NCBI GenBank assembly: GCA_963665485.1
Contig: OY762227.1
Span: forward strand, 1,364,001 to 1,428,000
Length of the DNA stretch: 64,000 nucleotides
Direction: 5' to 3'
Source: UBA4417 sp963665485
GTDB lineage: Bacteria; Bacteroidota; Bacteroidia; Bacteroidales; UBA4417
In this document: positions 36,834 to 46,722 of the stretch, in pieces
How positions within the stretch are numbered: position 1 is the first letter of the stretch
Layout: each line of letters starts with the position of its first letter
Notes under the pieces: generated by a model
Databases searched by the model: none
Seen by the model: the letters and a program-made list of their open reading frames with translations, nothing else
What the model was told of the DNA's origin: nothing
Translations under genes and position numbers: made by a program

Positions 36834-37523
36834 ATGAAGCATAAAATCAAAAAAATGAGATTAGTGATTCTTGGTACAGGTATCATAACCATTTTAATCT
36901 GCCTGCAAAGCAATACCACCATACCTCTAGGGTATAAAGGCAAACCTTTCAGAGACAGCGTTTACAACCGGGGTCCGCAAATAATTCCCGGTACGATTGA
37001 ATGCGCTTACTATGATATGGGCGGAGAAGGTGTTGCCTATCACGATTTTGAGTCCATAAATAAAGGCAGCGGCGAACTCAATAAATTGCCGGATCATCAA
37101 CGGCAGCATTCAACTGCCTACCAATGGGATTTTCGTAATGACGAAGCCGTTGATATTTCCTATACAAAGGATTTTGCCGATTTCAATCACACTGATAACT
37201 ATTTCACACCTCCTCTAAACCAACTTTATATCGGCTGGACCGAAGATAATGAATGGGTTAATTATACAGTAAATGTAATCAGGCCAGGGAAATACAAAAT
37301 AGTTGCCCTGTATGGAAATGACGCCAATACCATCAATTTTTCAATTAATAACAAACCAGCTAGTGTGTGCAGGTTGCCACTCGCCACAGGCAGCTGGCAT
37401 AAATGGAATAAGGCCGAGATTGGTACAATTACTTTTGCAGAAGCCGGAATCCAACTGCTTACATTTCATTATAACAAAGGAAACAATTTTGCCAGTTTCG
37501 ATTTTATATTTATGCCGGAATAA
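36834..37523 (+). CDS. CBM6/35-like carbohydrate-binding exported protein
   Basis: A 229-aa protein with an N-terminal signal/anchor (about residues 8-24). One beta-sandwich domain (about 50-228) has the carbohydrate-binding-module pattern: GTIECAYYDMGGEGVAYHD at the start, QLYIGWTEDNEWVNYTVNV in the ligand-facing region, and FHYNKGNNFASFDFIFMP at the end. CBM6-type modules usually belong to a larger enzyme; here the module stands alone, with no catalytic domain. It probably binds glycans at the cell surface. A cysteine at 23 could be a lipid anchor but lacks a standard lipobox. Confidence 0.8.
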   Translation: MKHKIKKMRLVILGTGIITILICLQSNTTIPLGYKGKPFRDSVYNRGPQIIPGTIECAYYDMGGEGVAYHDFESINKGSGELNKLPDHQRQHSTAYQWDFRNDEAVDISYTKDFADFNHTDNYFTPPLNQLYIGWTEDNEWVNYTVNVIRPGKYKIVALYGNDANTINFSINNKPASVCRLPLATGSWHKWNKAEIGTITFAEAGIQLLTFHYNKGNNFASFDFIFMPE

Positions 37524-37639
37524 CTGGGTTTCAGGTTTGAATGACTGATAAAAATACTCAAAATCAAGATTTCCCAGCCACGAACGAATAACTTCAATTG
37601 GTGGTCATAAGAGATGATTTGATAAAATCGATAAGCAAA

Positions 37640-38098
37640 TTAAATAGTACTCAATCCTAATTGCCTGCTTACGTTTTCGAGTTGCGCCATTGCGGCATCA
37701 GGCGAATCGCTTTTGCTGATCTCCATTATTTCGGTTTCGGCCGAATCACATAAAACTATTCTGAAATCTTTATTAACCGTATCAATTGATCGGTTGCTCC
37801 TGCTAAAAGTCGTCCAGGTAATATTCGATTCTTTTATCCCGACTTTCATTGTTGCTTCTACCTTAACCCATTTCCCTGTTTTAATAAAACCAAATAAGTT
37901 ATTCGAAAACATAATCCTTTTTTTATCAAGGTCAATCAATGTACTTGTTGACGAAAACCCCATAAAGGCACCCGCTAAAACCAGCAGTAATCCTCCCCAA
38001 TTAGTGTAGGTTGTTATTACTCCAATAACAAATATGGTGTAGCCTGCGAATGTTCCCGACGGTCCGAATGATTTATCCAGTTTGTTTTTCAGTATCAT
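37640..38098 (-). CDS. Small membrane protein of unknown function
   Basis: A 152-aa protein with two adjacent hydrophobic segments (about 16-32 and 34-52), then a polar domain with STLIDLDKKRIMFSNNLFGF, FRIVLCDSAETEIMEISKS and a C-terminal helix. The pattern (two helices and a PH-like sheet) resembles small YdbS/PH-type membrane proteins, but I cannot assign it. Its start overlaps the end of the upstream DMT-permease gene by 4 bp (ATGA), so the two are translationally coupled. Confidence 0.7.
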   Translation of the reverse strand: MILKNKLDKSFGPSGTFAGYTIFVIGVITTYTNWGGLLLVLAGAFMGFSSTSTLIDLDKKRIMFSNNLFGFIKTGKWVKVEATMKVGIKESNITWTTFSRSNRSIDTVNKDFRIVLCDSAETEIMEISKSDSPDAAMAQLENVSRQLGLSTI

Positions 38099-38997
38099 TT
38101 TGAGGTGTTTTGTACTTTCTTTTTACTTTTCCAGTTGATCAGGTAAACACCTGCCAGGATAAAACACATGCAGATAAGATGAAGTAAAGTCACTTTTTCG
38201 CCATAAAGCAAACCCCACATTATGGCAAAGATTGGAATGATATACGTTACCGATGATGCGGCAACAGCCGAAGAATGCCTGATAAGGCTATTCATAAATA
38301 ACATAGCTACGGCCGATCCTAAAATGCCGAGTGCCGCCAACGCCAGCAAATGCCACGGCCACCCGGGATTAGCCAAAACCGGGGTAAAATCTGTTGATAA
38401 AAGATATATCAATGCCACCGGGCCAATAAACAGAAAGGAAAAAGAAGTAACCTGAACGCCTGTTAAATGTGGTAGTTTAGATTTGATCTGATTCATACTG
38501 ATGGCATAAAAGAAGGTAGCAACAACAATATACAGAGCATAACTATTAATGGTACCCAGGTGAAATCCGTCGCCGGCCAGAATCAACCCGGTAGCACCAA
38601 TCAGGCCGATTGACAAACCGATAACCTGCATCCTCTTAAAGGCGGTCCGATGAAAAAGCAGGCCAACAATGAGTGTAAAAACCGGTGTCAGGGAATTGAG
38701 CATGCCTGCCAAAGCGCTGTCAATCTGTGTTTCGGCTTTCATAAAGAGGAATGCAGGGAAAAAGCTGCCTATGAATCCGGCTATCAGCAAACTTTTCAGA
38801 TCTTTACGCTGCAATACTTTACTATGTTTAATAGCGATGGGCAACAATACAAGTGAAGCCAGCAAAATACGTAAAGCTGCCGCCTGCTCGCTGCTGAAAC
38901 TCTTCATCCCGATCTTCATCAGGATAAATGAGCTGCCCCAGACAAATGCCAGTATCATTAAAACAGTAAGTTGAAACCAGCGTTTTGCCCAGATCAT
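38095..38997 (-). CDS. EamA/DMT-superfamily transporter
   Basis: A 300-aa inner-membrane protein with ten predicted helices in two EamA repeats. Signatures are FVWGSSFILMKIGMKSF at the N-terminus, LNSLTPVFTLIVGLLFHRT and, in the second repeat, SVTYIIPIFAIMWGLLYGEK. Members export small metabolites or amino acids; no substrate is suggested. It is coupled by a 4-bp overlap to the small membrane protein gene downstream. Confidence 0.88.
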   Translation of the reverse strand: MIWAKRWFQLTVLMILAFVWGSSFILMKIGMKSFSSEQAAALRILLASLVLLPIAIKHSKVLQRKDLKSLLIAGFIGSFFPAFLFMKAETQIDSALAGMLNSLTPVFTLIVGLLFHRTAFKRMQVIGLSIGLIGATGLILAGDGFHLGTINSYALYIVVATFFYAISMNQIKSKLPHLTGVQVTSFSFLFIGPVALIYLLSTDFTPVLANPGWPWHLLALAALGILGSAVAMLFMNSLIRHSSAVAASSVTYIIPIFAIMWGLLYGEKVTLLHLICMCFILAGVYLINWKSKKKVQNTSK

Positions 38998-39463
38998 AGC
39001 ATATAAATTTAGACAGCCGAAAGATACTCAAAAGTTTGGAAAGGAAGGTAATTCATACGCACATAAGCTTACACAGATTCGTAAAATAAACATATCCAGC
39101 TATTTGTAAAATTATTGTTACCATTATGGTTATTATCTCCCGTAGCTCCTGAGTCATATTGTAAAACCCGGAGCTAAACTTTGGTCCTAAGTGGCAGTTA
39201 CAGAAATATATTCACTTCTGCATACCCTTATAAAAGCGTGTGGTTGGTCAGGTAAAACGATAAAAAACAGAGGACACAATCAATTGTAAGAGAGGAAACC
39301 GAACCGTCAGTTTTACTTTTCTTCCTGGTATTTAAATACATTTCTGAATTCACAGGATTAATTCAGTCTGAATTCTGTTGTCAGCAAATGAATCTTCCGG
39401 ATTGCTTTCACCAAACATTGGCACTAGACCGTATAATTGTCATTTATAACTCACATATTTGAT
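38998..39463. other. 466-bp stretch without a gene
   Basis: No open frame fits a gene here. The only structure is a 7-bp inverted repeat (TAGCTCC at 39143-39149 with GGAGCTA at 39170-39176) with a 20-nt loop and no T-run. It may be the end of the GH92 transcript but is too weak to call a terminator. Confidence 0.4.
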
Positions 39464-41770
39464 TTATTTCACTGCATTCAATGCGTTGAAATCAACCTGT
39501 GCGCCCCATTTCTTATTGGGTTTCGGGCCCATGTGAAAGACCAACTCACCGCCATCTTTTATGTCATTGTATGTGAAATAGGGGCTGTTCACTGGTTTGT
39601 TATTCATGGTTGCTTTCTGGATGTAAATGTTCTGTTCTGATAAGTTTTCGGCAGTCATCCTGAAAGATTTTCCACTGGGAAGGAGAATTGTTGCCTTTGG
39701 GATTACCGGGCTCCCAATAGCATAGTAATTTGTTCCGGGACATACCGGGTAAAAACCCATTGCATTGAAAAGATACCATGCCGACATCTGGCCGCAATCG
39801 TCATTGCCTGACAAAGAATTGGGCTTGTTGCCATATTGGGTGTTAATAATCTTATGCACAAGTTCCTGCGTTTTCCAGGGTTGGCCGGCAAAATCATACA
39901 GATAAATAATATGATGGCTTGGCTCATTTCCATGCCAGTACTCACCAAGCCGGCCCTGAACATCGTCCATATTTGCACTCGAATTGTTGTTAAATGTAAA
40001 AAGCGAATCCAGTTTCTGCAAAAAGCCTTTATTCCCGCCATACAATGCGATCAATCCACCAATATCCTGCGGAACATACCAAGAATATTGCCAGCTGGTT
40101 CCTTCAGTAAAATCGCCGCCCTGTACATATTCGTGCGAATTGAAAGGAATACGCCAGTTGCCTTTGGAGTCACGTCCACGCATCAGCATGGTGGACTTGT
40201 CGAACAGGTTTTTGTAAGCTATAGACCTTTTCAAAAAGTAATTATAATCCGCTGTTTTTCCCAGCGATTTAGCCATTTGAGCAACGCAGAAGTCATCATG
40301 CGCATACTCCAGCGTTTTCGAAACCGATTCATTTTCCTTGTCAAAAGGTACCCATCCCAGCGAAGCGTAAGTTTTCACATTATCGTAATCGGGATTCATG
40401 GCCGTTGTTTTAATTGCCTCATACGCACGTTCGGCATCAAATCCCTTGATTCCCTTGAGATATGCGTCAACTATTACCGGCACAGCATGGTAACCGACCA
40501 TGCACCAGGTTTCGTTGCCATCAAGCGACCATACTGGCAAAAGATGATCCGGGCTTTGATCGTAATGAGCCAGCATGGAGTTGATCATATCAGCGTTTCG
40601 ATCGGGTTGCAGCAGGCAGAAAAGCGGGTGAATGGCCCGGTATGTATCCCAAAGCGAGAAAATTGCATGGTTGGTGAATCCTTTTGTCTGCCTGATATTC
40701 TGATCAAGGCCGCGATATTCACCGTTAACATCCTGGTAAATGGTCGGTGTGAGAAAGGCATGATACAATGCGGTATAAAAGGTTTGCTTTTGTTCCGGTG
40801 TTCCTTCTATCTCTACTTTTCCCAGCTCCTGATTCCATTTGCGACTTGTTTCTTCAGCTACTTTTTCGAAATTCCAGTGGGCAATTTCAGTATTCATGTT
40901 CAGAATAGCATTATCCGTACTAACAGCTGATATAGCCACTTTAACCAGGATTTGTTCGTCCTTTTTGGTTTTGAAGCTGGCAAGGAATTGAAGATTTTTG
41001 CCTGCACATTCATTGCTGCTCCTGAAACGGTAGCCATTATAAAACACGCGTTTCCCATCGCTGATTATACTGCTTTCATCAAAGGAACGTGAAAAAACAG
41101 CTGTAAAATAAACATAGCGTTCTTTAGCCCATCCACTGACCATATGGTAACCAGTGATTGTTGAATCGTTGAGAATCCGAATATCTGACCAGATCACATT
41201 CCAACGGAGATTGCGGCTGAGATCCACCAAAACAGAAGCGCTGTCAGTTTGAGGAAATGTAAACCTAAGAAAGCCTGACCGATCGGCAGAAGTGCATTCT
41301 ACACGAACGCCGTTATCTTTAAGTTTTACTGAATAATAACCTGCCGAAACTGATTCGTCAGCATGCGAATACCGTGCACGATAACCCGAATCCGGATTTT
41401 CTTTCCGCCCCTGCACAAACCAAGGTTTTCCCACCTGTGGCATAAAACGAATATCGCCCAGGTCGGGAATGCCGGTACCGCTGAAATGGGTAAGACTAAA
41501 TGCAATTATTGAACTATCGGAATATTCGTATCCTGAGGCTGTTTCCCATAATTCATCTTCCGTATCGGGCGAAATTTGTATCATCCCGAAGGGTGCTACC
41601 GAACCCGGAAATGTATTTCCCTCGCCATTGGTTCCGATGAGAGGATTGACAAAAGATGCCGGGATTTCTGCAGCTGGTTTAACTTGCGCCTGTATATAAA
41701 CGGGGCAAAAAAGGAGAAGAATAAGAATTGAGTTTAAAAATCCGGAGTAGTATGACTTATTCATGTGCAT
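39464..41770 (-). CDS. GH92 alpha-mannosidase-family glycoside hydrolase
   Basis: A 768-aa exported enzyme (signal peptide to about residue 28; the ATGs at 41770 and 41764 differ by two residues). It matches family GH92, calcium-dependent exo-alpha-mannosidases that release mannose with inversion. Early family marks are NPLIGTNGEGNTFPGSVAPFG; later ones are SLWDTYRAIHPLF, SLDGNETWCMVGYHAVPVI and the active-site-bearing GNDDCGQMSAWYLFNAMGFYP. Length is typical for GH92. It is not in a SusC/SusD locus. A consensus -7 box precedes it at 41795. Confidence 0.95.
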   Translation of the reverse strand: MHMNKSYYSGFLNSILILLLFCPVYIQAQVKPAAEIPASFVNPLIGTNGEGNTFPGSVAPFGMIQISPDTEDELWETASGYEYSDSSIIAFSLTHFSGTGIPDLGDIRFMPQVGKPWFVQGRKENPDSGYRARYSHADESVSAGYYSVKLKDNGVRVECTSADRSGFLRFTFPQTDSASVLVDLSRNLRWNVIWSDIRILNDSTITGYHMVSGWAKERYVYFTAVFSRSFDESSIISDGKRVFYNGYRFRSSNECAGKNLQFLASFKTKKDEQILVKVAISAVSTDNAILNMNTEIAHWNFEKVAEETSRKWNQELGKVEIEGTPEQKQTFYTALYHAFLTPTIYQDVNGEYRGLDQNIRQTKGFTNHAIFSLWDTYRAIHPLFCLLQPDRNADMINSMLAHYDQSPDHLLPVWSLDGNETWCMVGYHAVPVIVDAYLKGIKGFDAERAYEAIKTTAMNPDYDNVKTYASLGWVPFDKENESVSKTLEYAHDDFCVAQMAKSLGKTADYNYFLKRSIAYKNLFDKSTMLMRGRDSKGNWRIPFNSHEYVQGGDFTEGTSWQYSWYVPQDIGGLIALYGGNKGFLQKLDSLFTFNNNSSANMDDVQGRLGEYWHGNEPSHHIIYLYDFAGQPWKTQELVHKIINTQYGNKPNSLSGNDDCGQMSAWYLFNAMGFYPVCPGTNYYAIGSPVIPKATILLPSGKSFRMTAENLSEQNIYIQKATMNNKPVNSPYFTYNDIKDGGELVFHMGPKPNKKWGAQVDFNALNAVK

Positions 41771-41794
41771 TATGATTTTCTATAAATTGAGCAA

Positions 41795-41802
41795 CAAAGC
41801 TA
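41795..41802 (-). promoter_or_regulatory. Promoter -7 box of the GH92 gene
   Basis: The minus-strand sequence is TAGCTTTG, a full match to TAnnTTTG, 25-31 bp before the candidate start codons. No good -33 box is seen. Confidence 0.45.
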
Positions 41803-41975
41803 AGGCATTTGAAAACATGGCTTTCGATGAATTAATTATATATTTAAGCGGTAAATTTTATCAAAAATAAGTATGGTGAAATTTTGACAGATTTAAAGCA
41901 GGTAAAAAGGCCAAGAGTTTTTCTTATGCTGCAGATTTGGTTAACTCGGGAAAACTATCGAATTTTGAGCTTAAA

Positions 41976-41991
41976 TGAAGTTTAAACTTCA
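41976..41991. promoter_or_regulatory. 16-bp perfect palindrome upstream of the Gfo/Idh/MocA gene
   Basis: TGAAGTTTAAACTTCA is a perfect palindrome 58 bp before the ATG at 42050, a common place for an operator. It lies in the 279-bp divergent region between the GH92 gene and this gene and so could affect either. There is no second copy I can see. Confidence 0.4.
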
Positions 41992-42049
41992 GGGTATGTA
42001 TATTCTCCGGCATCCCAGCTTTATAAACGCACTTAAAATTTAATCAGTT

Positions 42050-43204
42050 ATGAACTTACTAATCAAAACTCCAAACCTAAACCTTATAAAACGCATACTA
42101 TTACTAATCAATATATTAATGCTTATGGTTAGTTTTTCAGTTAAAAGTCAGACAGCAGACAAATCAACTCCGGCCAGGCCATTACGACTTGGAATTATCG
42201 GATTATCGCATGATCATGTTCATGGTGTGTTTCAAAACGCTTCAAATCCTGATATAGAAGTCGTTGGAATTGCTGAGCCCGACACTGCCCTTGTCACAAG
42301 GTATGTAAACCAATATCATCTGGATCGAAATATTATTTTTGGAAGTACAGAGGAATTAATTGCAAAAACAAAACCTGAAGCCGTGTCTGTTTTCACTTCT
42401 ATCAGCGATCATATAAAGGTTGTAAGAATTTGTGCTCCGCTGAAAATACATGTAATGGTCGAAAAACCTTTGGCTATCAATTTTCAACAGGCAAAGGAAA
42501 TGAATGCTCTTTCTAAAAAATGGGGAATTGAAATAATTACAAATTATGAAACTACCTGGTACCCGGTTACCAAAGATGCCTATACCAAAACTATCGAAGA
42601 AAAACTGATAGGTGAACCCAGGAAAATGGTGATTCACGACGGGCATAAAGGTCCCATTGAAATAGGATGCAGCAAGGAGTTTACCAACTGGCTGACCGAT
42701 CCGGTTCTTAACGGAGGTGGTGCTATTATTGACTTTGGTTGTTACGGAACCGACCTGATAAGCTATTTTATGAATGGAGAAAGACCAACATCAGTTACAG
42801 CAATAACGCAACACATCAAACCGGAAACTTATCCAAAAGTGGATGACGAAGCAACTATTATTGTCACTTATCCTGAAATGCAGGGAATTATTCAGGCTTC
42901 ATGGAACTGGCCAATCAGTAGAAAGGACATGGAGATTTATGGCAAAACAGGATACATTATCACCAGCGATAATGTGCATTTAAAGATTCGTATAAATGAT
43001 CAAACCCCGGAGCAAGCGCTTACAATCAATAAAGATAAGGCTATTGCCCAAAATCCATTTTCATTCTTTGCTTCTGTTGTAAGAGGTAAAATAAAACTTA
43101 CTTCAAATGATCCTTCATCCATGAGTTTGAACCTGGTTGCCATGGAGATTCTTGACGCCGCGGTTCAATCAGCCAGGAGCGGGGAAACGATATATTTAAA
43201 ATAA
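42050..43204 (+). CDS. Exported Gfo/Idh/MocA-family oxidoreductase-like protein
   Basis: A 384-aa protein with a Sec-type N-terminal segment (about 1-34, hydrophobic core near 15-30) and no twin-arginine motif. The body has a Rossmann fold (RLGIIGLSHDHVHGVF), the family EKP motif (VMVEKPLAIN) and the C-terminal sheet domain (GGGAIIDFGCYGTDLISYF). Gfo/Idh/MocA enzymes use NAD(P). Export before folding would make cofactor loading difficult, which suggests either that the leader stays as a membrane anchor or that the protein resembles NAD-retaining glycosidases such as GH109. Divergent from GH92. Confidence 0.85.
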   Translation: MNLLIKTPNLNLIKRILLLINILMLMVSFSVKSQTADKSTPARPLRLGIIGLSHDHVHGVFQNASNPDIEVVGIAEPDTALVTRYVNQYHLDRNIIFGSTEELIAKTKPEAVSVFTSISDHIKVVRICAPLKIHVMVEKPLAINFQQAKEMNALSKKWGIEIITNYETTWYPVTKDAYTKTIEEKLIGEPRKMVIHDGHKGPIEIGCSKEFTNWLTDPVLNGGGAIIDFGCYGTDLISYFMNGERPTSVTAITQHIKPETYPKVDDEATIIVTYPEMQGIIQASWNWPISRKDMEIYGKTGYIITSDNVHLKIRINDQTPEQALTINKDKAIAQNPFSFFASVVRGKIKLTSNDPSSMSLNLVAMEILDAAVQSARSGETIYLK

Positions 43205-43424
43205 GAATGAAGAAGGAGAGGCAACAAACATAAGAGCTGCTTGGGAAATGCCATGTAAAACCTGGTTTTTAATATTTCGGCATTCGTACTTTGGCCGGGT
43301 TTACGTCATTTGAATTTCTAAGCTCAATTCAGATTTTACATCAGGTAAGCAATTCAATTACTGAACAAGTAACAACTTTCAGAGTTATTAAAAATTACAG
43401 CTTAAACATAATAACATTGATGAA

Positions 43425-43808
43425 ATGGACGAATCAAAAAACACCATAAAGGCAGCCGCCATAAATTTCCTTCAACTCACGGCTGTCGGAAACGTAAATG
43501 AAGCTTATTATTTATATGTTGACCCTGAATTCAGACACCACAACATACATTTCAAAGGTGATGCCGAATCACTGAAAGCAGCCATGATTGAGAGCGCGGT
43601 TTATCTGCCTGCCAAGCAGCTTGAAGTCAGGTTTGCTATAGAGGAAGGCAACATGGTTGCTGTTTATTCAAAGGTTATTGTTAGTCCTGGCGAACCGGGC
43701 ATAGCACTGGTACATTTTTTCCGTTTCCGCGGTGATAAAATCGTTGAATTATGGGACCTTGCGCAAGCTCCTGAAGATGAAATTATCAATGAAAATGGCT
43801 TATTCTGA
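43425..43808 (+). CDS. SnoaL-like NTF2-fold protein
   Basis: A 127-aa cytoplasmic NTF2-like protein of the SnoaL-like polyketide-cyclase/DUF family. Features are AAAINFLQLTAVGNVNEAYYLYVDPEFRHHN, AVYSKVIVSPGE and the end ALVHFFRFRGDKIVELWDLAQ. The fold binds small ligands in a cone-shaped cavity; the reaction is unknown. It stands alone, 220 bp after the Gfo/Idh/MocA gene. Confidence 0.88.
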   Translation: MDESKNTIKAAAINFLQLTAVGNVNEAYYLYVDPEFRHHNIHFKGDAESLKAAMIESAVYLPAKQLEVRFAIEEGNMVAVYSKVIVSPGEPGIALVHFFRFRGDKIVELWDLAQAPEDEIINENGLF

Positions 43809-44035
43809 TAAATTACGAAAGCACTGCTTTTTAGTTCTGGCTGGCATCCACTGTATAATTATAGCTGAGCGGACCAAGAAAATCACAAAAGATTGCTTTT
43901 TGGCGTCAGCTCTGTATGTAATTGTCTGATCTTAAAGAATATTCGAAATTGAAGTTTCATATTTTCATATAATCCATTTGACTTTGTATATCGTCCTGTT
44001 ATTTATAGTAATTTTACGCCCCTTTTAAAAAAAAT

Positions 44036-45832
44036 ATGCGTTAACAAACTATTCTCCTATTTCTTGTACTCCTAAGTACAAACTGGCTTTTAGCCCAAAT
44101 CCCAACCGGGTATTACTCAACTGCCGACGGACTTACAGGTGCCCCTCTCAAAACAGCCTTGTATAATATTATCAAAGGCCATACAGCAGTAAGCTATACT
44201 CCTGGAGTATGGAACGCTTTTTATACCACTGATAAAAAAGCTAACGGCAAAGTCTGGGATATATATTCCGATGTGCCTGGCGGAACACCCCCTTACGAAT
44301 ATACACTTGGAAGCGGCCAATGTGGTACATACGCAGTAGTAGGCGATTGTTACAACCGTGAACATAGTTTCCCGAAAAGTTGGTTTGGCGATGTTGCCCC
44401 TATGAATGTTGATATTTTTCATTTATATCCAACTGATGGAAAAGTTAATGGGCAAAGGAATAACTATCCTTATGGAACCGTAAGTTCACCTACCTGGACA
44501 TCCAAAAACGGATCGAAACTCGGGCCATGTTCGGCACCTGGATACAACGGTATTGTATTCGAGCCCATTAATGAATACAAAGGCGATCTTGCCCGTACTT
44601 ATTTCTACATGGTGACACGGTACCAGGATATCGTAGCCTCGTGGAACTCAAATGCGGAAGCACAACCTACACTTGATGGTACTTCTTATCCATGTTTCGA
44701 TCCCTGGATACTCAACGTTTTGCTCGCATGGAATGCCGCTGATCCCGTTAGCGCTAAGGAAATCGCGCGCAACAATGCCGTTTACGCCATACAGCATAAC
44801 CGTAATCCCTACATCGATCACCCTGAATATGTAACCGCTGTCTGGGGTGGTACCACGGTACTTGCCGAGCCGACTAATCATGCTTTGTCATTCACGGTGA
44901 GTTCAACAACAAGCACCACTTTAACACTTACCTGGAAGGATAATGATGGTACACAACCAGCCGGCAATTTCCTAATCCTGGCTAATAATACAGGTACTTT
45001 TACATCACCTTCCGATGCTAATATCTATCCTAACGATCTGGTTCTGAGCGATAACGCCGGAAAGGTAAATGTAGCTCACGGCGTACAAACCTACACCTGG
45101 ACCGGACTCGTACCATCAACTACCTATTACTTTAAGATTTGGCCTTATACCAATACCAGTACCAGCACCAATTATAAAGCTGACGGAACAATTCCTGCTG
45201 CCAATGGAACAACCCTTGCAGCAGCAACCTTAACCACAGCACCGACCGCATTGACCGGCTTCAGCTATGTGTCGGGAACAGGCCCTTCATCTTCACAAAG
45301 CTATTCGTTAAGCGGAGCAGGATTATCACCAGCCTCAGGTAACATTACAGTTTCCGGTACTTCCGATTTTGAAGTTTCATCAGATAATTCAACCTTCACG
45401 AATTCATTTACTATTCCTTATACCGGAGGAGCACTTGCAGCTACACCTGTATATGTGTGGCTGAAATCCGGTTTGTCCACAGGCAGCTATACTTCTGAAA
45501 ATATAACAATAACAGGTGGTGGAGCATCCACTTCACTTGTTCCTTGCAGTGGAAATGTTACTGACTTTACGGGCATTTCCGAAAACCAGGGAGGTATTAA
45601 AGGAAATGCATTCCTCAACCAGGGATATTTCTATATCAATGTGCCTTCAATGGAAAACAAACAAACAGAAATTGGAATATTTAATTCAGTAGGACAGCAA
45701 TATAGCAGAACCAGGCTTGTTATGCAAGGCCAGGTTCAGGTTCAGGCTCCCTCGGCTCCGGGAATTTATATTGTAAAAGTCAGCAACGGGAAAGATTTCT
45801 TCGTAAAAAAGGTTTCTGTCAGCAAAAAATAA
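44036..45832 (+). CDS. Endonuclease I-family extracellular nuclease with T9SS sorting tail; in-frame stop at codon 3
   Basis: Read from the ATG at 44036 the frame is M-R-stop-Q-T-I-L-L-F-L-V-L-L, then TGYYSTADGLTG. That is a normal signal peptide with TAA in place of codon 3; one A-to-T change from AAA (Lys) explains it. The rest is intact: an endonuclease I domain (NREHSFPKSWFG with the catalytic His, DIFHLYPTDGKVNGQRNNYPYG, NRNPYIDHPEYV), a fibronectin-III-like domain, another beta domain, and a type A T9SS C-terminal sorting tail (GIYIVKVSNGKDFFVKKV). Without the stop the protein would be a secreted DNase of about 598 aa. A TTG at 44159 would start inside the nuclease domain and lose the signal. 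Confidence 0.75.
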
Positions 45833-45882
45833 TCTCAGCTGAAAATTTAAGCTTCAGCTTGTTTTTCTTTTACCATTACTAA

Positions 45883-45922
45883 AAAAAGAGACTAAATCCG
45901 TCCTGTGATTTGGTCTCTTTTT
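45883..45922 (+). terminator. Rho-independent terminator after the endonuclease I gene
   Basis: A 16-bp stem (45883-45898 with 45907-45922, one G-T pair) encloses the loop CGTCCTGT and ends in a T-run; the A-run on its left allows it to work on the other strand as well. The rest of 45833-46132 holds no gene. Confidence 0.8.
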
Positions 45923-46132
45923 CCTTTTGGCTCATTTTCTTTTCGTCACTCAGTCCCGCTTTCTCTCATCAACCGGATAATTCACCTAAAGAAAAAATCT
46001 CTTCTTCAAAGAAAATAGTATTGCGAAGCAAATCGGGAATATTTTGCTAAATTTAGCAAGGCAAAACTGCAGATTTCAGTTTTACTGTATTTGCCTGCTT
46101 TTGCAATTTATTATCCTCAATACGAATAAGAT

Positions 46133-46687
46133 ATGAACGATCAGATTCAGGAAATCGCCGAGAGATTGCGCGGATTGCGCGACTTACTCGACATCCCGAT
46201 GGAAGAAATGGCTAAAACATGTCATATTTCCAATGAAGAATATCTCGGTTACGAAAGTGGTGAAATGGACATCCCAGTAAGTTCACTCGAAAATATTTCG
46301 AAACATTACAACATAGAGTTGACGGCCTTGCTATTTGGCACCGAACCCAATATGAAAACCTTTTTCCTGACCCGCGCCGGACAGGGAACAGCCATGGAAC
46401 GGACCCATGTATATAAATACCAGGCCTTAGCAGCTGGTTTTGCCGGACGAAAAGCAGATCCTTTCATTGTTACCGTAGAGCCAACAGCCGAAAATACGCC
46501 CATGCATCTGAACAGTCACAACGGGCAGGAATTCAATTTAGTGCTTGAAGGCAACTTACTTCTCAGTATTGACGGGCATGAGCTTACATTAAACGAAGGC
46601 GACAGCCTTTATTTTGATGCAACCCGATCGCATGGGATGAAAGCTTTGAACGGGAAATCCGTGAAGTTTCTGGCTGTCATTTTCTAA
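46133..46687 (+). CDS. XRE-family regulator with C-terminal cupin domain
   Basis: A 184-aa cytoplasmic regulator. A helix-turn-helix of the XRE/Cro type covers residues 5-63 (LDIPMEEMAKTCHISNEEYLGYESG). A cupin sheet follows at about 100-184 with the metal-site-like SHNGQEFNLVLEGNLLLSIDG and the ESLYFD-type second motif. Such proteins sense small molecules and regulate neighbouring metabolic genes. It is 35 bp upstream of an acyl-CoA synthetase gene and is probably its regulator, co-transcribed. Confidence 0.88.
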   Translation: MNDQIQEIAERLRGLRDLLDIPMEEMAKTCHISNEEYLGYESGEMDIPVSSLENISKHYNIELTALLFGTEPNMKTFFLTRAGQGTAMERTHVYKYQALAAGFAGRKADPFIVTVEPTAENTPMHLNSHNGQEFNLVLEGNLLLSIDGHELTLNEGDSLYFDATRSHGMKALNGKSVKFLAVIF

Positions 46688-46722
46688 GCAATCATAATTA
46701 ATAATCAACGACCTGCGGTACT

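Noticed and set aside
39836..40930. A 364-codon plus-strand open frame
   Set aside because: It is entirely antisense to the well-supported GH92 gene, has no recognisable domain and a composition (Cys, Arg, Ile-rich) typical of a shadow frame.
44159..45832. Endonuclease I gene starting at the TTG at 44159
   Set aside because: That start falls inside the nuclease domain and discards the signal peptide needed for T9SS export; the upstream frame continues to an ATG two codons before a stop.
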